A stretch of DNA of 47,451 nucleotides. Source: Candidatus Pacearchaeota archaeon (lineage in GTDB: Archaea > Nanobdellota > Nanobdellia > Pacearchaeales > GW2011-AR1). Positions within the stretch are counted from its first letter, which is position 1, and every line of letters begins with the position of its first letter. Location of the stretch: the NCBI GenBank assembly GCA_016866935.1, contig VGKS01000002.1:1-47451 (forward strand), read 5' to 3'. The notes beneath the pieces are model-generated. The model made no database searches, was not told the DNA's origin, and saw nothing but the letters and a program-made list of their open reading frames with translations. Positions 37,900 to 47,148 of this stretch are shown here, piece after piece. Both the position numbers and the translations under genes were made by a program.

Positions 37900-38310
37900 A
37901 TGATTGGATCAATAGATCACAAAGCAGATATATGTCTTTTTTTAGAACCTTCTGAAATTGTGGCTATGGCTTCTGCAACTCTTGAAGGAGTGCTTATTAT
38001 GGCTCACAATATTAAAAGTCAAGGAACATTTTCTATAACTGTAAATAATGCACGCCAATATGAAAATGGAGGAGGAATAGGTATAGAAGATCAGGGTTAT
38101 CATAGAAATGCTACGGACTTTAGGATAAATGTTTTTGTAGGAGACCAATTCTACCGCCTTCTTGTTTCAAACGGAGGAATAGGAACAAGAACTAGATTAA
38201 GAGATGGAAGTAAAATTGATATTAGTGATATTTCTAAGCTAGAATCAACTGAAAGAATGTATTTAGAAGATTTAATCTTTTATAGAGATAATAAAGATAG
38301 GTTACATTAA
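37900..38310 (+). CDS. Hypothetical protein, 136 aa
   Basis: Intact ORF preceded by TTTTTAAAC TATA-like sequence. Confidence 0.6.
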   Translation: MIGSIDHKADICLFLEPSEIVAMASATLEGVLIMAHNIKSQGTFSITVNNARQYENGGGIGIEDQGYHRNATDFRINVFVGDQFYRLLVSNGGIGTRTRLRDGSKIDISDISKLESTERMYLEDLIFYRDNKDRLH

Positions 38311-38311
38311 T

Positions 38312-38629
38312 TTACTTAATCTTTTCAGCTAACTTAACAATATCATTCTCACTTAAAGCTCCAACCTTCATATCTACAGCTTTTCCATTCTTGAATGCAA
38401 TAGTTGTAGGAATACTCATGACTCCAAAATTCATCGCAACATCTTGTGCACCATCGACATTAAGCTTTGCAAACTTAACTCCGGTAACTTTGCCAGAGGC
38501 TTTCTCAAAGTTAGGGGCCATTATTTTACAAGGACCACACCAATCCGCATAAAAGTCAACAATTACTGAACCTTTGGCAATAGAAGAGTTAAAATTCTTT
38601 GATGTTAAAACCTCAATATTTCCAGCCAT
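38312..38629 (-). CDS. trxA: Thioredoxin
   Basis: VIVDFYADWCGPCKIMAPNFEK...MSIPTTIAFKNGK. Confidence 0.93.
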   Translation of the reverse strand: MAGNIEVLTSKNFNSSIAKGSVIVDFYADWCGPCKIMAPNFEKASGKVTGVKFAKLNVDGAQDVAMNFGVMSIPTTIAFKNGKAVDMKVGALSENDIVKLAEKIK

Positions 38630-38785
38630 AAAAGATTAGATAAAAAACAATTAATAAATATTACGGTTCACTTAATAATAACTTGTCAACAAACAATCAA
38701 ATAACTTATATAGTAAATTTAATTGATAAGGGAATGAAAAAAAGGGTTGAAGATAAAAATCTAAAAATATGTTATGTTCTAATTT

Positions 38786-39007
38786 TCATTCTTTTGCTAT
38801 TTCTTCAATATAATTATTCCCAAATTTATCAACGCAAACTCTAGGATATATTTGTATTACAGAATATCCTTCATTAATACATTCATCAAGACCATCAATC
38901 TCATTATCCATTTTATTATCAAAATATTTTCCAGCCTCGTAAAGTGCAAAAGCTCCGGCTGAGTATACTATAATCATTATCACTACAAATCCAATTATTT
39001 TTATCAT
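38786..39007 (-). CDS. Small membrane-anchored protein, 73 aa
   Basis: N-terminal TM followed by a short domain with two Cys. Confidence 0.5.
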   Translation of the reverse strand: MIKIIGFVVIMIIVYSAGAFALYEAGKYFDNKMDNEIDGLDECINEGYSVIQIYPRVCVDKFGNNYIEEIAKE

Positions 39008-39122
39008 GTCAAAAAAGAATTATTTTAGTATTTAAATGCAGAGAAGACTTCGATTATCTTTGAAGTAAAAATATTACAACTTTTAACAATACATTTATTA
39101 ATTAAAAAGATTAATTGTTAAA

Positions 39123-39824
39123 ATGAGAAAGAACATACTTTTTTTGATAGTTCTAGTAATTCTTGTATTAATATCAGCTTATTATTCTCTGAATTATTCT
39201 CAAGAAGAAAATCTTGGATGGATTGAGGGCAATTTGTTAAATAGCGAAGTAGTTAAGGTCAGTGAGTGCAACTATAATTCTGAAGAAGTTTATTACTTTG
39301 AATCTCCAGAATGTTGCGATTTTATAAATCACTTATATAATTCTAAAGGAGAGATTATATGTTCTTTTGGAGGAATAGCTGGAACAAATACCTGCCCTGA
39401 TTTTGATATTTCCTCATGCATTAAAAATATTTGGAATATTCCAAATAACGATAATCTTACTAATTGCAAAGTATGGAAAGACGACTGTAATACTTGTACA
39501 AAACAAGGTTGTACAGAAATCGCATGTTCTGAACGTACAGGAATTAAGTGTATTGAGTATAACTCAGAAAGTAATGCAGAATATAAAAATTTAGAAGAAT
39601 ATGCTTTGTCAATAGATTACTCATGCAATAAAGATTCAGACTGTGTTATAAAAGACATTCATAACTGTTGTGGCTATTACCCTGCATGTGCAAATAAGAA
39701 TGCAAGAACAGATCCTGATTTTGTAAGCAAATTCTGTTCTGAAGAAGGATTATATTCGGTATGTGGATGGGCATCAATAAAAAGTTGTGGGTGTCTAAAT
39801 AATAAATGCCAAGGCGTTTTTTAG
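39123..39824 (+). CDS. Secreted cysteine-rich protein
   Basis: N-terminal TM/signal; about 22 Cys in 233 aa, e.g. CVIKDIHNCCGYYPACANK. Confidence 0.75.
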   Translation: MRKNILFLIVLVILVLISAYYSLNYSQEENLGWIEGNLLNSEVVKVSECNYNSEEVYYFESPECCDFINHLYNSKGEIICSFGGIAGTNTCPDFDISSCIKNIWNIPNNDNLTNCKVWKDDCNTCTKQGCTEIACSERTGIKCIEYNSESNAEYKNLEEYALSIDYSCNKDSDCVIKDIHNCCGYYPACANKNARTDPDFVSKFCSEEGLYSVCGWASIKSCGCLNNKCQGVF

Positions 39825-39878
39825 ATCTCTAAACTAATCATATTCTTTCTAAAATAATATAAAATTGTTAAATTTTAA

Positions 39879-40417
39879 TTACTTTCTTCTTCTTTTATCA
39901 ATATCGAAAATTTGGTTAAGACTTTCAAGTTCATCAGCATATTCGCCATAACCTTTAACAATCTTCTCTCTAGAAGGAAAAGTATATCTTACTACTTCAG
40001 CAACTTCAGTCGGAAAAACAGCTGCTTCAACATCTTCAAGTGAAACCCTATATATCTCGCCTCTAGCTTCATTTCTACTACTTGATAATTTATCTCGTCT
40101 TACTACAAATAATCCTCTTCCAAAATCCCAGTGACCAACTGCCCCATTATATTCTATTCCAAGCTCTCCATAGTTTTCTTGATATTTATAATGTCTTAAT
40201 TTGCCGTCTATAAAGATTTTAGCAACTGTTTGAAAACCAGTGGATTCAACACCGTGAGCCATCAATTTAAGCCCAAATCTTTTATTAAATTCAACTCCTG
40301 CTTGGAACAATCTTTTTCTTTCTTCATCACCAAAAAAACATATTGTGGTCCATGACGTCTAACTAGTTCTTGATGCATATAATCTGAAATTAGCTGAAAT
40401 CCATTATCGTCTTTCAT
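39879..40417 (-). pseudogene. Hypothetical protein disrupted by apparent -1 indel at a T7 run
   Basis: ATG at 40415-40417 reads MKDDNGFQLISDYMHQELVRRHGPQYVF; after the T7 tract (+ strand A7, 40332-40338) the next frame continues FGDEERKRLFQAGVEFNKRFGLKLMAHG... Confidence 0.55.
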
Positions 40418-40476
40418 AAAAAAAACACTAAAAATGGCCGTTTTAAACCTTTCTATTAGTAACTACTAAGAAGTAA

Positions 40477-43350
40477 CTATTCACCACAACCACTTCTCTG
40501 TGTTTGATTACAAGAATTACACTTTATTGCGCAATTACCTATTCTCTTCGCAGAACCGCCACATAATCCACACACAAGTCCTTCATCACTCGTAAACAAT
40601 GTAAGCTCTCTTTGCTCTTCTTTCAAAGCAGGAATTTCAATTGTAGGAATCTCAACTTCTATCATTTGAGTTTTACCAAATGTATTAAGCATGAACTGTG
40701 AAATGTAATCCACAATTGAAGAAGCGGTTCTTATTGTTGTTCTGCTCTTATCTAATTCTCCTTGTTCTTCTCCGTTTCTTACAAATCCGCTAGGTTCAAA
40801 CTTCTGATGCCTGAATTTACCAAACAATTCGTTAACTGAAACTCCATACTGTAAGTTCATTGATGAAGATAAAGCCCAAGCATCAATTAAACCGCGAACA
40901 GTAGAACCTTGTTTAGCCATTGTTACAAATATTTCTCCAGGTCTACCGTCATCATAAAGTCCTACAGTCAAATAACCTTTCTGATCTGCAAGTTCAAACT
41001 TATGAGTAATTGACTTTCTTGTTTGAGGCATATATTCTCTAGATTGTTTAACCGTAACAACTTCCGCTTTCTTTGCCATCTCCCCTTCAGTCTTTTTAAC
41101 ATTCAAAGGCTGAGATCTTTTTGAGTTCTCACGGTAAATTGCAACAGCTTTTAGTCCGCGTTCCCATGCAAACATGTACGCATCCATTATCTCTTCAATC
41201 GTAGCAGATTCAGGCATGTTAATTGTCTTAGAAATTGCTCCAGAGATATATGGCTGGCAAACTGCCATCATTAATACATGTCCTTTGTAATGAATAGAAC
41301 GTTTGCCTTTAGCAGCCTTAAATGCACAATCAAATACTGGCAAATGTTCCACTTTCAAGTTAGGAGCTCCCTCAATAGTATCATTTTTATTAATATAATC
41401 AAGAATATTTTTCACATCTACCTCATCATACCCCAATCTACCAAGGGCAAGGCCAACAGAACGATTAACTATTTTTAACATTCCTCCTCCAGAAAGAACT
41501 TTGTATTTGACAAGAGCGATATCAGGTTCAATTCCTGTTGTATCGCAATCCATCATAAATGCAATTGTTCCTGTAGGAGCTAAGACTGTGGCCTGAGAAT
41601 TCCTAAATCCATATTGTTTACCAAGTTCATAAGCATCGCTCCAAGAATCCCATGCTTCATTTACCAAAAATCTCAAATCATAAGGAATTTTATTTACATC
41701 GATGTCTTTTACATGATCACGATGCATTGCAATAACTTGAAGCATTGAATCCCTATTCTCAGCATATCTAGGGAAAGGACCAACAATTGAAGCAATATTA
41801 GCAGATGCCTTGTAAGCCTGTCCGCACATCAAAGCAGTTATAGCAGCTGAAACTGCTCTACCCTCATCAGAATCATAAGGCAATCCAAAGCTCATTAATA
41901 ATGCTCCTAAATTAGCATATCCTAATCCAAGAGGTCTAAAATCATGAGAGTTCTGAGCTATCTTTTCAGTTGGGTAAGAGCTTCCATCTACAAGTAATTC
42001 CATAGAAGTAATAAATCTATCAACAACTTTCTTAAAAGACATAGCATCAAATTTTCCCTCACTAGTCAAGAATTTCATCAAATTAATAGATGCTAAGTTA
42101 CAGGCAGAATCATCTAAAAACATGTACTCGCTGCACGGATTAGACGCATTAATTCTACCAGAAACTTTTGAAGTATGGTATTTGTTTATTATAGTATCAA
42201 ATTGCATTCCAGGGTCACCACAAATATGCGTTCCCTCAGCAATCTTACGCAATATATCCGTTGCCTTAAATGTATCAGAAACCTTACCATCCTTCACAAA
42301 CTTTGTCTGCCATTCTCCATCAGTTTTAACAGCATCCATGAAAGAGTCAGAGGCTCTTACAGACATATTACAATTCTGGAAAGCAATAGAAGCATAGGCT
42401 TCTCCATTCATTCCTCCAGAATATCCTTGTTCAATCAAAGCCCAAGCTTTCTTCTCCTCTTTTTGCTTAGACTCTATAAAATCAATAACATCTGGATGGT
42501 CAACATTCAGAATTTCCATTTTAGCTGCCCTTCTAGTCTTTCCTCCGGACTTAATAGCTCCAGCATAAGCATCATATCCTTTCATAAAAGATAAAGGACC
42601 GCTACTCTTTCCCCCCCCAGTCAATTTTTCCTTACTGCTTCTTAGAGTAGAACGATTAGTTCCAGTACCAGATCCAGCTTTGAAAAGATTAGCTTCAGCT
42701 ACTTGAACAGTCATAATAGAATCCATTGTATCTTCCATACTTTGAATGAAACATGCAGAACACTGAGGTCTATCCATTGTTTTTTGAGATTTGACTACTT
42801 TTCCGCTAGCCTCATCCCAAACATAAGCTGAGACTCCTCCAGCAATTGGATTATATTCCTGTATTCCAACATTAAACCAAACAGGAGAATTGAAAATAGA
42901 CATCTGATTTAAACATATAGAAGCTATCTCATCTCTTAATGAATCAGCCTGCTCTTGACTGAAATATCTTTGTTTTACTGCCTGTCTTCCTATAAATCTA
43001 GAAACTCTTCCTATAATCTTCTCAACAGAGTCCTCTCTTTCTCCTTTAGCCTGGTCACCCCAAAAATATTTACTAGCAACAACTTTCAAAGCAAGACTGC
43101 TCCAAAAATCAGGTTTCTTTACACCCTTCTGAGTAAACACAACTTTACCCATGTCATCTGTAACTGCAACATCTTCAGACACCCAGTTTATCTCTTTACC
43201 AAACATATCATATTTGTAAGCGCCTCTTCCAAGTCTTGTAAAGTATCTATCTACTAAAGAATTAGGATTTGCAAATTCACTTGTTTGTTTTGAACCGAAT
43301 GAAATAGAATTAGAATTGTTATCTTGGTTTGTGTTATTTTCAAAATTCAT
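40477..43350 (-). CDS. nrdJ: Adenosylcobalamin-dependent (class II) ribonucleotide reductase
   Basis: PQCSACFIQSMEDTMDSIM, FKAGSGTGTNRSTLRSS, NPCSEYMFLDDSACNLASINL, C-terminal CGLCGG...CNSC. Confidence 0.95.
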   Translation of the reverse strand: MNFENNTNQDNNSNSISFGSKQTSEFANPNSLVDRYFTRLGRGAYKYDMFGKEINWVSEDVAVTDDMGKVVFTQKGVKKPDFWSSLALKVVASKYFWGDQAKGEREDSVEKIIGRVSRFIGRQAVKQRYFSQEQADSLRDEIASICLNQMSIFNSPVWFNVGIQEYNPIAGGVSAYVWDEASGKVVKSQKTMDRPQCSACFIQSMEDTMDSIMTVQVAEANLFKAGSGTGTNRSTLRSSKEKLTGGGKSSGPLSFMKGYDAYAGAIKSGGKTRRAAKMEILNVDHPDVIDFIESKQKEEKKAWALIEQGYSGGMNGEAYASIAFQNCNMSVRASDSFMDAVKTDGEWQTKFVKDGKVSDTFKATDILRKIAEGTHICGDPGMQFDTIINKYHTSKVSGRINASNPCSEYMFLDDSACNLASINLMKFLTSEGKFDAMSFKKVVDRFITSMELLVDGSSYPTEKIAQNSHDFRPLGLGYANLGALLMSFGLPYDSDEGRAVSAAITALMCGQAYKASANIASIVGPFPRYAENRDSMLQVIAMHRDHVKDIDVNKIPYDLRFLVNEAWDSWSDAYELGKQYGFRNSQATVLAPTGTIAFMMDCDTTGIEPDIALVKYKVLSGGGMLKIVNRSVGLALGRLGYDEVDVKNILDYINKNDTIEGAPNLKVEHLPVFDCAFKAAKGKRSIHYKGHVLMMAVCQPYISGAISKTINMPESATIEEIMDAYMFAWERGLKAVAIYRENSKRSQPLNVKKTEGEMAKKAEVVTVKQSREYMPQTRKSITHKFELADQKGYLTVGLYDDGRPGEIFVTMAKQGSTVRGLIDAWALSSSMNLQYGVSVNELFGKFRHQKFEPSGFVRNGEEQGELDKSRTTIRTASSIVDYISQFMLNTFGKTQMIEVEIPTIEIPALKEEQRELTLFTSDEGLVCGLCGGSAKRIGNCAIKCNSCNQTQRSGCGE

Positions 43351-43363
43351 TCTTTTTGGCCTC

Positions 43364-43382
43364 TTTTTATCGTCGATAAAAA
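43364..43382. promoter_or_regulatory. Near-perfect palindrome just upstream of nrdJ
   Basis: TTTTTATCG-T-CGATAAAAA, 9-bp arms. Confidence 0.5.
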
Positions 43383-43498
43383 ATATTTCTAATTATTTTT
43401 TTCAACTTATCGCACACAAACAAATTCTATATTTAAACTTTTATATGGTTTAGAAAACACCAAATTAATTTTCCAGTAGTAATCGCTTTTTGTTCGTT

Positions 43499-44377
43499 TT
43501 ATTTCTTTACCATGGCAGTAAATTGAGCATCATCAGGTAAATCCAAAGATATTTTCTTAACCTCATTATTTATTTTAATAAATTCTTCATATGTTATATT
43601 ATTTTCTCTTTTATATTTACACCAATCGCAATATTTTCCACCACAAGCCGGCCATTCAGTAGCATTTTCGATGCTTTTTACAAGTTCAAGAGTATCCTTC
43701 TTTAACTTTTCAAGCTGCTCTTTGTTTCTTTCAGAAACAATTTTCTGATTGAAATTTAGAAAATGCCATATTAATCTAACTTTAATGTCTTTTCCAAAAG
43801 TCTCACGCAGCCCAATATCATAAAATGCAAGTTGCCTGTCTTTCTCAAAATCCTCTTTCTTTTTCATTGACTGATTAGTCTTATAATCATGAACCTCATA
43901 AACTCCATCTTCTCCTAAATCCAATCTATCAATAAATCCTTGAATCTTGTATTTTCCTTCTTCGTCTAAAGGAAAAAGAATTTTATGTTCTATAGCAATT
44001 ACTTTTTGATTAAAAGGTTTATTTTTAGTATAATAATCTACTAAGAATCTAATTCCTTTATTGTAATTATCTATTTCATCCCCATTAATTATTCCCACAT
44101 CTTCTTTTTCTATGTTTTTTATCCAGTTTTCTGTAAAGTATTCAATCAGTTCATCTACAGTAACTTCTCTATGTTTTACTTGATGATAAAGCCATTCCAG
44201 TGCTTCATGAGTCATTGTACCCAAGAATAGAGGCATTGCAGTTGGAATAGGTGGAGAAAGTTTATCAATATACCTTAATTTGTAGAACTCAGGACATGAT
44301 TCATAAAGCCACAAACGAGAATGCGAGAATATCTTCTCACCATTTTTTTCATCACTTTTTCCATTTCTTACAGCCAT
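43499..44377 (-). CDS. PD-(D/E)XK (RecB/Cas4-like) nuclease
   Basis: FSHSRLWLYESCPEFYKLRYIDKL...LGTMTHEALEWLY...GFIDRLDL...VHDYKTNQSM; late CxxC motif (CGGKYCDWCKY). Confidence 0.82.
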   Translation of the reverse strand: MAVRNGKSDEKNGEKIFSHSRLWLYESCPEFYKLRYIDKLSPPIPTAMPLFLGTMTHEALEWLYHQVKHREVTVDELIEYFTENWIKNIEKEDVGIINGDEIDNYNKGIRFLVDYYTKNKPFNQKVIAIEHKILFPLDEEGKYKIQGFIDRLDLGEDGVYEVHDYKTNQSMKKKEDFEKDRQLAFYDIGLRETFGKDIKVRLIWHFLNFNQKIVSERNKEQLEKLKKDTLELVKSIENATEWPACGGKYCDWCKYKRENNITYEEFIKINNEVKKISLDLPDDAQFTAMVKK

Positions 44378-44512
44378 TTAATCAATCACCATGTCACAAA
44401 CACAAAAGCCCATATTATAAAAATATGTCTATGAACTCTTAATAGAATGGTTTTTAAAGTAGTTAACTTTACAATAATTAATAACTGTTCTGGTATGTTC
44501 TGCTATACAGGA

Positions 44513-45027
44513 CTACTTTTTTGATAAGGCTTTCTTTAGATTAATTGACCCATCACATGATTTTATGAGTAAATAAGAGGAACTTTTAGGAAAGAAAGCA
44601 TTTATTACTCTTTTCATATTTTTCTGAACTAATTTAATTGCAGGAATAAAATCTTCATCTCCTGAAACTATTATTGCTACATCATAAAGATTTTCATAAT
44701 CTCCTTGGATTAAATCTGTTGCTAAATAAACATCATCTCCTTTTATGATATATTCTATCTTTCCATCCTCAAGTAAAATTTTCTTAAGATTACACAAGAC
44801 TACATTAAAGTTTGGAATCTTCTTTAGTTTATCCAAGAATACTAGATGATTATTATATTTACCAATATCCTTCTCTTTGTCTAATAAAGCAACATAATAA
44901 TTACAACTTTCCTTTTAGTTTCCAATTTTTTAATTAATTCTTCAAATCTAATTTTAAGTCCATATCTTTTTAAATTATTATCTAAATTGCTTCCATCTAT
45001 AAAAATTGCAACTCTTTGATCTTGCAT
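44513..45027 (-). pseudogene. NYN/LabA-type PIN-like RNase with apparent frameshift
   Basis: ATG 45025-45027 reads MQDQRVAIFIDGSNLDNNLKRYGLKIRFEELIKKLETKRKVV, then the -1 frame continues NYYVALLDKEKDIGKYNNHLVFLDKLKKIPNFNVVLC...GDDVYLATDL...VSGDEDFIPA. Confidence 0.65.
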
Positions 45028-45057
45028 ATAATAGACATTATACCCAAGTTATAAAAT

Positions 45058-45135
45058 TTATCTTCTAGCTACTCTTCTAGAAACTTTTCTCTTCAAGATT
45101 GCTTTTCTTCTGCTTCTTCTAATAATTTTTCTCAT
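45058..45135 (-). CDS. 25-aa highly basic microprotein, possible ribosomal protein eL41 (not in track)
   Basis: MRKIIRRSRRKAILKRKVSRRVARR; 14 of 25 residues Arg/Lys; TTTAAAAAC TATA-like element about 25-30 nt upstream. Confidence 0.55.
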   Translation of the reverse strand: MRKIIRRSRRKAILKRKVSRRVARR

Positions 45136-45165
45136 ATCAAATAAATGTAAAAATTGTTTTTAAAC

Positions 45166-46278
45166 TTATCTAATGAGCTCATTCAAAACTTTCAAAAAAT
45201 AATCAACATCTTTTTTTGTTAAATCAATAGATAAGGAAACTCTAATAGAACTATTCATCTCTTTACTAGATAATCCAATCGCCTTAAGAGCAGAATCTTC
45301 AACTTCTTTTTTAGAATCACAAGCACTCCCTCTAGAAACATAGATTCCTTTTGCAGATAAATCAAACATTAATCGTTCGGAGTCAACTCCATCAAAACAG
45401 ACAAAGATATTATTTGCAAGTCTTTCTTCATCAGGTCCAATTATTCTTCCTCCAATTTTAATTAATCCTTCAGTCAAGTATTTTCTAATTTCATCAACTC
45501 TTTTCCAATCTTCTTTCATACTCAATTCAATAGCCTTGCTCATACCAACAATTCCAAGAGTATTCTCTGTTCCACTCCTAAGCCCTTTTTCTTGCCCTCC
45601 ACCATGAATAAGTGCAGAAAACTTAATTCCCTCACGAACATAAAGTATTCCAATTCCCTTTGGCCCTCCAATCTTATGGGCAGAAGCTGAAAGTAAGTCA
45701 ATATTCCAATCATGAACAAGAATTCGCATTTTACCAAAAGTTTGAGCAGCATCAGTATGAAATAAAACTCCTTTGCTCTTACAAATATCTCCAATCCTTT
45801 TCAAGTCCTGCACAGTGCCAAAGATATTATTTCCATGCATCACAGAAACAAACAAAGTCTCAGAATCAATATTTTTTTCAATAAAATCAATGTCAACAAA
45901 CCCATCCTTATATACAGGAATTTCTATTATTTTATATCCCCAATTTGCAAAAAGTTTAGCAGTCTCACGAATAGAAGGGTGTTCAATAGATGAAATTAAT
46001 ATCTTTTTTTTCTGCGAAGTATGTGCAAGCCCAGAAAAAATCCAATTGTTTGATTCTGTAGTACCAGAAGTAAAATATATTTCATGTGCCTTTGCCCCAA
46101 TTGCTCTTGAAATTTGAGTTCTAGATTCTAAAACTAATTTAGAAGCTTTATCCCCTAAATCATGTGAAGAACTAGGATTTCCGTAATTAGAAAGCATAGC
46201 TTCATTCATAACTTTAACAACTCCAGGATAAACCTTTGTAGTAGATGCATTATCAAAGTATAATTCTTTCATAATCAA
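45166..46278 (-). CDS. Cysteine desulfurase (NifS/IscS family)
   Basis: YFDNASTTKVYPGV, TSGTTESNNW, HTDAAQTFGK, SASAHKIGGPKGIG, SRGSACDSK. Confidence 0.93.
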   Translation of the reverse strand: MIMKELYFDNASTTKVYPGVVKVMNEAMLSNYGNPSSSHDLGDKASKLVLESRTQISRAIGAKAHEIYFTSGTTESNNWIFSGLAHTSQKKKILISSIEHPSIRETAKLFANWGYKIIEIPVYKDGFVDIDFIEKNIDSETLFVSVMHGNNIFGTVQDLKRIGDICKSKGVLFHTDAAQTFGKMRILVHDWNIDLLSASAHKIGGPKGIGILYVREGIKFSALIHGGGQEKGLRSGTENTLGIVGMSKAIELSMKEDWKRVDEIRKYLTEGLIKIGGRIIGPDEERLANNIFVCFDGVDSERLMFDLSAKGIYVSRGSACDSKKEVEDSALKAIGLSSKEMNSSIRVSLSIDLTKKDVDYFLKVLNELIR

Positions 46279-46389
46279 ATATGTTCAATAGGGCTTTTAA
46301 CACTTGCCTTTATTAGATGAGGCCCTATAAATTAACCATATATAAATTATACTAGTAAGGCTTTTAATCTTAACAATCTAAAATTAATT

Positions 46390-47148
46390 ATGAAACTTCT
46401 ATCCTGGAACGTAAACGGAATTCGCTCAATAATAAAAAAAGATTCTATTAAAAATATTGAAAAAGAAAACCCTGACATAATATGCTTGCAAGAAATAAAA
46501 GCCAATCAAGACCAAGTAGACAAAATCTTTGAAGGCTACGAGAACCATATATGGAACTCTGCAGAAAAGAAAGGCTATTCAGGAACCGCCATATTCAGTA
46601 AAATTAAACCTTTATCGGTAAAGTTTGGAAAAGAATTACTTGAAGATAATGAGGGCAGAGTTATTGTAGCAGAGTTCAATCATTTCTTTTTAGTAAATGT
46701 TTACACTCCAAATTCTCAAAGAGGTCTATTAAGACTAAAAGAAAGATTAGTTTGGGATAAGAAATTCTTAGCCTTAATGAAAAGTCTTGAAAATAAAAAA
46801 CCAGTTGTATTCTGTGGAGACTTAAATGTGGCACATAAAGAAATTGATATTGCAAGACCAAAAGACAATGTAAAAAACGCAGGTTTCACTCCAGAAGAAA
46901 GAGCAAGTTTTGACAATTACATAAGTCATGGATTCATAGATTCATTCAGACACTTTAATCCAAATGCTAAAGACAGCTATACTTGGTGGAGTCCTATGCA
47001 TAATGCAAGATCAAAGAACATAGGTTGGAGAATAGACTATTTCTGCATTTCAAATTCATTAAAGAGTAATTTAACTTCTGCACATATTTTAAAAGAAATT
47101 AATGGAAGCGATCATTGTCCAATTTCGATAAACTTAAAGTTCAATTGA
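46390..47148 (+). CDS. xth: Exodeoxyribonuclease III
   Basis: KLLSWNVNGIRSI, CLQEIKA, GDLNVAHKEIDIARPK, WRIDYFCIS, SDHCPI. Confidence 0.95.
   Translation: MKLLSWNVNGIRSIIKKDSIKNIEKENPDIICLQEIKANQDQVDKIFEGYENHIWNSAEKKGYSGTAIFSKIKPLSVKFGKELLEDNEGRVIVAEFNHFFLVNVYTPNSQRGLLRLKERLVWDKKFLALMKSLENKKPVVFCGDLNVAHKEIDIARPKDNVKNAGFTPEERASFDNYISHGFIDSFRHFNPNAKDSYTWWSPMHNARSKNIGWRIDYFCISNSLKSNLTSAHILKEINGSDHCPISINLKFN

Noticed and set aside
41278-43257. ORFs antisense to nrdJ
   Set aside because: Overlap a conserved RNR; translations are low-information.
43351-43498. Cobalamin riboswitch upstream of class II RNR
   Set aside because: Only about 150 nt of AT-rich sequence, with no recognisable B12-box; archaeal B12 riboswitches are not expected.
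43499-44377. Cas4-like nuclease suggesting a CRISPR system
   Set aside because: The PD-(D/E)XK fold is shared with RecB-type nucleases. No repeats, cas1/cas2 or effector genes are present in the window.
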